NCBI GenBank assembly: GCA_039105265.1
Contig: JAPFFF010000069.1
Coordinates: 1-64,000 of the forward strand
Source: Tritrichomonas musculus
Taxonomy: Eukaryota > Parabasalia > Tritrichomonadida > Tritrichomonadidae
DNA: 64,000 nt
Direction: 5' to 3'
Each line of letters opens with the position of its first letter. Position 1 is the first letter of the stretch. This document shows, one piece after another, positions 59,243 to 64,000 of the stretch. Under the pieces are notes generated by a model. The model saw only the letters and a list, made by a program, of their open reading frames with translations. It did not search any database and was not told the origin of the DNA. A program made the position numbers and the translations under genes.

Positions 59243-59269
59243 CACTTTTTGAGCGAAGCTCAAAAAGTG
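59243..59269. repeat. Perfect 12-bp hairpin CACTTTTTGAGC-GAA-GCTCAAAAAGTG
   Basis: Arms 59243-59254 and 59258-59269 with a GAA triloop. Degenerate or related foldbacks lie at 42283-42310 and 25067-25100. Confidence 0.7.
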
Positions 59270-59546
59270 GCCATTCTTGTATTTTAAATAAATATTTGAG
59301 AATATTAGAGCAGAAATTTATTTTGTTGATTAATAAAAATTATATACTTCTTTATTATAAATCAAATAATGATTTTACCTACTTTATAAAATCAAAATAA
59401 AATATTATAAAATATTTGTTTTAAATTTTTTGTGACATGCAAATATAATTACTTTTATGAATTCATAAATAATATATAAGTATATTTATATCATAAAATA
59501 AATTTTTGATAATTCAATTTCCAAGTTATAAATAAAACATATTTAT

Positions 59547-59640
59547 TCTTCTCAAATTGAAATAATATTCAATTAACCTTCTCTCAAATTGAAAAGCTAT
59601 TCAATAAAAATTCTCTCAAATTGAAATGGTATTCAATCAT
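59547..59640. repeat. Short tandem repeat, three copies of about 32 bp (CTCAAATTGAAA ... TATTCAAT)
   Basis: CTCAAATTGAAA starts at 59551, 59583 and 59614, each followed by TATTCAAT after a variable 3-4 base gap. A similar GAAAAGCTATTCAATCATC lies near 60363. Confidence 0.65.
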
Positions 59641-61121
59641 GAACTTATCAAAAATGAAAGAGAATTCATTTTTCAATATATCAAATTTGAATATATCTAC
59701 TTTTTGAATTGAAGATATTGAGTTAAAAATGATGATTTGAATGAAAACTAAAAACTGTATAGAAGTTTTCGTTTGCTCAAGAGGAAAAGTTTTAATATAC
59801 ATCATTTAAATCTTATATTATCATTTTCAAAAAAATTTATCGAGTAGAATTTTGGTTGACATGCCTCTTTCTGAAAGAAAAAATATTTTTCAGAACGTAG
59901 GAAACTATTTGACCTCCGACTACATGCATATATAGAATATTTATTTATTATTAATGATATATTTAATTAATATATTTATTAAAATATTAATTTTTCTAAC
60001 GGTACATTTTGAGATATTATCAAACATTTTTAATCCCAAAATTAACCCAAAAACAAAAAATTCAATGGTTTATAATAATTTTAATTCGAAAATAATTAAA
60101 ATATTTTTCATCAAAACAAAGGAAATTCGATAAATTATGCATGAAAATGCGTATTATTATCGAGCGGTAGTATTATTAAAGAAGTTTACACAGCTAAGAA
60201 TCAACACGAATGAATGCAATCCAGATTATGCCATAACTCAAGAAAAATTCAAAATTTGAAAAAGCAAACAGCAGTATGATTTAACTTACAAGCTCTTATC
60301 TTTGTATAATTGGTTATTTTATAAGAATTGCTCTACAAAAGATGGAACAAATTTTCAGTTTTGAAAAGCTATTCAATCATCTTTTACTACTTGTTTTTAA
60401 CGTATTTGTCGTGTTAAAAGACTATTTTGCGTACCAAATTTTCCTTATTTGCAAATGATATGATTTGAAAATCATATATTCATTTTTTACAAAGATAAAA
60501 AAGTAATACCTAAAAACTTTGGTAAAATAATACGTATTATATTTATATGGTTTATTAAAATAGAGCTTTTTTAAATACTTATCGAAATAAACATAATATA
60601 TTAAAGATTTTGATATTATCAATTTTACAATGCTCCTCTCAATTTATTCGTTTTTTTGTTCATACCATTTTGGCCCACCAAATATTGTGATGAAAAAATT
60701 GAATTATCCATTAAAATTAAAATATTGGAAATTTATACGTATAAAAAAGAAATATTATTACTTAAATATATTTATAATAATGTAATAATCAACAATATTC
60801 AAATAACTAATTATTTTCATTTTTGTTCATTTTTTTATTTTATTTTTCAATGATTTTTTGACGATAAGTATTGAATTTTCATGTAAACTTTTCATTTAAT
60901 ATTTCATCTTTAAAATGATATGTGATGTAATTTATTTTAAATCAGACAATTAATTATTTACTTATACAGATGCTTATTAATATACTAATGAAATTGTTTT
61001 TCAAATCTTTATTTATTCACATAAAAAGAGTGTTTTTTGTTTTAACGTATTTAACCGTCGTAGTTTCCTACGTTCTTATTTTTCTACAAATAAAAAGATT
61101 AAATTATATTTATTTATTATT
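59641..61121. other. Gene-free AT-rich region
   Basis: No supported gene; short open frames lack composition or motif support. AGAACGTAGGAAACT at 59892-59906 is the inverse of the 16-base motif at 25315 and 61062. Confidence 0.5.
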
Positions 61122-61215
61122 TTTTGCCGTGTGCCGTAGAAATTTTGTAAAATACGGCTATTTGGGCGTTCATTGAATAGTTTATTTTACAAAATTTCTA
61201 CGGAACACGGCAAAA
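61122..61215. repeat. Foldback element with 33-bp arms
   Basis: Arms 61122-61154 (beginning TTTTGCCGTGTGCCGTAG) and 61183-61215 are inverse copies with a single mismatch, separated by a 28-bp loop. The size and shape fit a tiny MITE-like foldback. The transcript, if any, would form a stable hairpin. Confidence 0.75.
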
Positions 61216-61402
61216 GTGCAACTTTATATTATATATATTAAAACAGAAATATATTTGTATCTTCAAAATTTGTAGAGTTCATGTAGAACTCAATATCAAA
61301 ATTTGTAGAGTTCATATTTCACGTTGTTAATTGAAAAAGTTAATAGCTTTTCAAAAATTTTGATTGAAATCTTAAACCGTTATCTTCTCAAAATATTTTT
61401 TA

Positions 61403-61981
61403 ATGATCTTTTTCTTTATTAGTTTTGCTCTATCTCATCAAGTATTCAATATCACTTCTGAATCAATAAAAAGCTTGGTGTTGTATTTCAAACCGCGTCA
61501 TTCTGTCGATGTTTCAGTAAGTTCAGGTTTTCAAACATATTTTTCAGATATAACGAAAGCAAATAGACTCTCATTGGAAATACAAACAAATGATAGCTCA
61601 ACATTTGGGCCATTTGATCATCAAACACATTTAGATGGAATCGATTTTCAATCAGATGATATCGAATATACATTATCGTTTGTAAATGAAGGAGATTATG
61701 AAATAGAGTTTGCAATGGTTTTTGGTGAAAATTTAAAATCTTCTTTAAATATTATAAATCATAATTTTTCTCATTTTTATTTTCCAATAACGAACTATCC
61801 TTCCAAGAAATACACATTTTTTTATCATGACGGCCTAATTTTTCATGAGAAAAAATATAGTTTAGTATATTTTATTGGAATATCAATATCTCTTATTGTT
61901 ATTTTTATCTTCGTAATTGTCATTGGTCGTCCAAACATTTTTAAAAATCTTTGTTTTCAACGTAAAAGCAAGGTCAACTGA
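61403..61981 (+). CDS. Small single-pass surface/membrane protein, unknown
   Basis: 192 aa from ATG 61403. It starts with a signal-peptide-like segment (MIFFFISFALSHQVF), then an ectodomain of about 140 residues with beta-type patterning (SLEIQTNDSS, YTLSFVNEGDYEIEFAMVFG) and two potential N-glycosylation sites (NDSS, HNFSHF). A membrane helix follows near 158-178 (YFIGISISLIVIFIFVIVIG), then a short basic tail (RKSKVN). The layout matches trichomonad surface proteins and the broken gene at 35044-35423, although the ectodomains are not evidently related. No family is recognised. Confidence 0.65.
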   Translation: MIFFFISFALSHQVFNITSESIKSLVLYFKPRHSVDVSVSSGFQTYFSDITKANRLSLEIQTNDSSTFGPFDHQTHLDGIDFQSDDIEYTLSFVNEGDYEIEFAMVFGENLKSSLNIINHNFSHFYFPITNYPSKKYTFFYHDGLIFHEKKYSLVYFIGISISLIVIFIFVIVIGRPNIFKNLCFQRKSKVN

Positions 61982-62290
61982 TGAATCAAAGATAAAAAAA
62001 ATAATAATGGTTTATTAAAATAGACTTTATTTATCATGTTTTTAGTTAAAATCCACTTTTTTTGAATTCATTAAACTTTTTATTTATAAATAAGATATAG
62101 GTGGACTCGAACTTTATCTCTTAAAAAGTCGCGATTAGGATTTAAAGTCTAAAAAAGTCATTATGATCATTACCAATTTTCATAAAATATTTGTATATAA
62201 ATATTTTGCTGAATAATTAAAAAAAAAATAACATTTTTAGTTGTTTAGAGAATAAGAAAAAAATGAGTCCAAAATTAAAGAGAGTTTTCA
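61982..62290. other. AT-rich spacer
   Basis: Nothing supported. Confidence 0.5.
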
Positions 62291-64000
62291 TTACTCTTCC
62301 ATATCATTCATGACTTGTAGAATCACTTCTTGGACTAGGTCTGCTTTTTCTTCTGGAATAGCACTTGCAAAATTCATAGAAAAGAAATCCAATGACTGAA
62401 TCAAGTACTCGATACAGTAATTTGGAAGCAAGGCAACATTTTCATCGAACAATTCCAAAAAGATGCTTAAACAGTCAAACAATGACTGATAGTTTTGAAT
62501 AGCTTGAAGGACGAAGAAAACAACAATGCTTTTCATTTCATTTTGTGCATCTTTATTGCTATTCAAAAAGTTCAAAACAAAGCTATTCATTGATTCAGCA
62601 TTGAAATAAAAAGGAGTCAGAATGATTGACAATCCGTAAATTGAATCAAACTGAATTTCTTTGTTTGGCTTTTTAAGACCTTCATTAAAATAATTAAATA
62701 CAAAGTTAAATATGCCTGGGTCTTGCTGTGGACAATAATGAATAAAGTCAGAATAAATAATTGATCTAATAACATGATTCTCTTCTTTAGAAATCTGAGA
62801 GACAATGTCATTAAAATATGAAGATCCAATTCCAGGAAAATACCTGAACAATTCTCTACAAACCAAAGCAGTATTTATTTTTGCTTCCTCATGATTCAAG
62901 TAATAAATATCATTCTTATGAATAGTAGTTTCCAATAGGCATATTTCAGAGACAATTATTAAAAAGCGAAGCATATAAAGCAACAAATCAAAGAACATTT
63001 GAACTAACTTTGAAAATCGATGAGATTCACTTTTGAATTTGTTTCCAATTATTTGTGCCAACTCAATTAAAGATTTGGTGAAAGGAACATAATCATTTGT
63101 TTTATATTTTGGATCATCGTTATTCATTGAAAACAATACATAGAATTTTAATAAGTCCGTTAAATCATCTATATTTTGATTTACAATGAAGAAACATTTC
63201 ATCAATTCATAAGCATCGTTTCTTACTTCAGATCGAACAGGCTGAAATGAATAATAAGTTGATCTGAATATTTCCATTGATATTTTATAAATCTTCTCAC
63301 AATATTGAGGTATAATCTGCTCATTTGATTTAAATATCAATGATAATGCACTCAGTGATTTCTCTACCATGTGAAATTGGTCAAGATCAATAACATGAAA
63401 ACCTCCTGAAAAGAAGAAAACCATGCAATTTACATAATAAGGTAGTTCTGACTCATTGCTTACTTTTTCAATATCAAATTTTTTAGAAGCCAGACTAAAA
63501 GCTATTTTTATAATAACCTCATTGAAAATAAAGGAATTATTAATGATTCCTTTCTGAAGACAAGACAAAAAAAATGTAATAATCCTTAATCTTGAGCAAT
63601 TAGACAATGGATACTTATCTCTTTCATTTCCATTTTCATCATACATTTCACCAAATAGAAATTGAAAGGCAAGTTGTAATAAACCATTGAAAAAATCTTG
63701 TGGAAAAGAACAGTTAAAGTCAGGAAGAATTTCAATGCAATTGAAAAACATATCTTCATATTCAAAAGGATTACTGATATAAGTAAACATCTTCTTTCCA
63801 ACATTTTGAGAACAATTTAAAATCCTCTCTTTGAATGAAGATGCAACACATTTATAGCATTGAAAAAGTTCATTCTGATATTCAATTGGAGTGCAGTTAT
63901 CACTTAACTGGTCAAGGATTAGAACAATATTTTCAATGACTTCAGAAAATTTCAATGGAAACTTTTTCAATAGTTCCAATAAAAGTTGGATTTCTTTCAG
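62291..64000 (-). CDS. C-terminal part of a large alpha-solenoid (HEAT/importin-exportin-like) protein, cut by the window edge
   Basis: The frame is open from the window end (reading LKEIQLLLELLKKFPLKF) to a stop at 62291-62293, 569 codons; the true start lies to the right. It is entirely helical, with paired amphipathic helices and Leu/Phe/Ile spacing typical of HEAT-type repeats, as in the C-terminal halves of karyopherins (for example SLIELAQIIGNKFK and DLVQEVILQVMNDMEE at the end). There are no membrane segments or catalytic motifs. A nuclear transport receptor such as an exportin is a fair guess, but other HEAT proteins are possible. Ordinary AT-rich codon use points to a regular host gene. 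Confidence 0.6.
   Translation of the reverse strand: MKEIQLLLELLKKFPLKFSEVIENIVLILDQLSDNCTPIEYQNELFQCYKCVASSFKERILNCSQNVGKKMFTYISNPFEYEDMFFNCIEILPDFNCSFPQDFFNGLLQLAFQFLFGEMYDENGNERDKYPLSNCSRLRIITFFLSCLQKGIINNSFIFNEVIIKIAFSLASKKFDIEKVSNESELPYYVNCMVFFFSGGFHVIDLDQFHMVEKSLSALSLIFKSNEQIIPQYCEKIYKISMEIFRSTYYSFQPVRSEVRNDAYELMKCFFIVNQNIDDLTDLLKFYVLFSMNNDDPKYKTNDYVPFTKSLIELAQIIGNKFKSESHRFSKLVQMFFDLLLYMLRFLIIVSEICLLETTIHKNDIYYLNHEEAKINTALVCRELFRYFPGIGSSYFNDIVSQISKEENHVIRSIIYSDFIHYCPQQDPGIFNFVFNYFNEGLKKPNKEIQFDSIYGLSIILTPFYFNAESMNSFVLNFLNSNKDAQNEMKSIVVFFVLQAIQNYQSLFDCLSIFLELFDENVALLPNYCIEYLIQSLDFFSMNFASAIPEEKADLVQEVILQVMNDMEE

Overview
The window is AT-rich, essentially intron-free eukaryotic DNA that looks like a trichomonad (parabasalid), probably Tritrichomonas- or Trichomonas-like. 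The evidence is a Sel1-repeat (pseudo)kinase, a BTB/BACK/F5-8C protein, a DUF3447-type ankyrin-family relic, a chlamydial-Pmp-like surface protein with GGA[IV]/NCTF repeats, an acyltransferase-3 membrane protein, and two Maverick/Polinton fragments with protein-primed type B DNA polymerases and a retroviral-like integrase. The organism is inferred from gene families only.

Layout. (1) 1-23410 is a tandem array of a 5382-bp unit (units start at 1, 5383, 10765, 16147 and 21544; the last is truncated). Each unit carries a plus-strand, GC-rich coiled-coil gene and a divergent, AT-rich minus-strand gene of 519 codons, plus a decayed minus-strand relic between them. Only the fourth coiled-coil copy (16831-19137) has an ATG joined in frame to the coil; the others carry a one-base insertion upstream. 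(2) 23411-25100 holds unrelated AT-rich DNA and a diverged, deleted relic of the same unit. (3) 25627-34229 is a host gene island: acyltransferase, kinase pseudogene, Sel1 pseudokinase, BTB/BACK/F5-8C protein, and a frameshifted UBR-box-like gene. (4) 35044-41786 holds a broken small membrane protein and a 1998-aa single-pass surface protein built from three almost identical 540-aa repeats. (5) 41787-45487 is gene-free AT-rich DNA.

(6) 45488-55700 is a composite of two different Maverick fragments. The first has a 5'-truncated polymerase, a putative penton-like capsid protein and a putative fibre-like protein. Its left edge is a patchwork of short copied segments, and its right edge is a 33-bp segment identical to the interior of the second polymerase gene. 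The second has an integrase, a larger polymerase and small genes, several of which share an upstream motif. Neither fragment looks autonomous. (7) 56011-57108 is a satellite of nine 122-bp units, each with two GC-rich inverted repeats. (8) 57280-59235 is a gene-free block bounded by 23-bp inverted repeats with TTAA ends, followed by AT-rich DNA with small foldbacks. (9) 61403-61981 encodes a small membrane protein. 62291-64000 is the 3' part of a large alpha-solenoid-like protein that runs off the window.

Overall the window is repeat-driven accessory genome. Lineage-specific surface and signalling families are interleaved with mobile elements, and nearly every region shows recent duplication, microhomology-sized breakpoints or single-base gene decay. 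The most unusual objects are the 5.4-kb two-gene array (a GC-rich coiled coil behind a wrecked BTB start, paired with an unrecognised family that may combine a RarA/MgsA-like lid with a kinase-like fold) and the templated-insertion-like Maverick junction.
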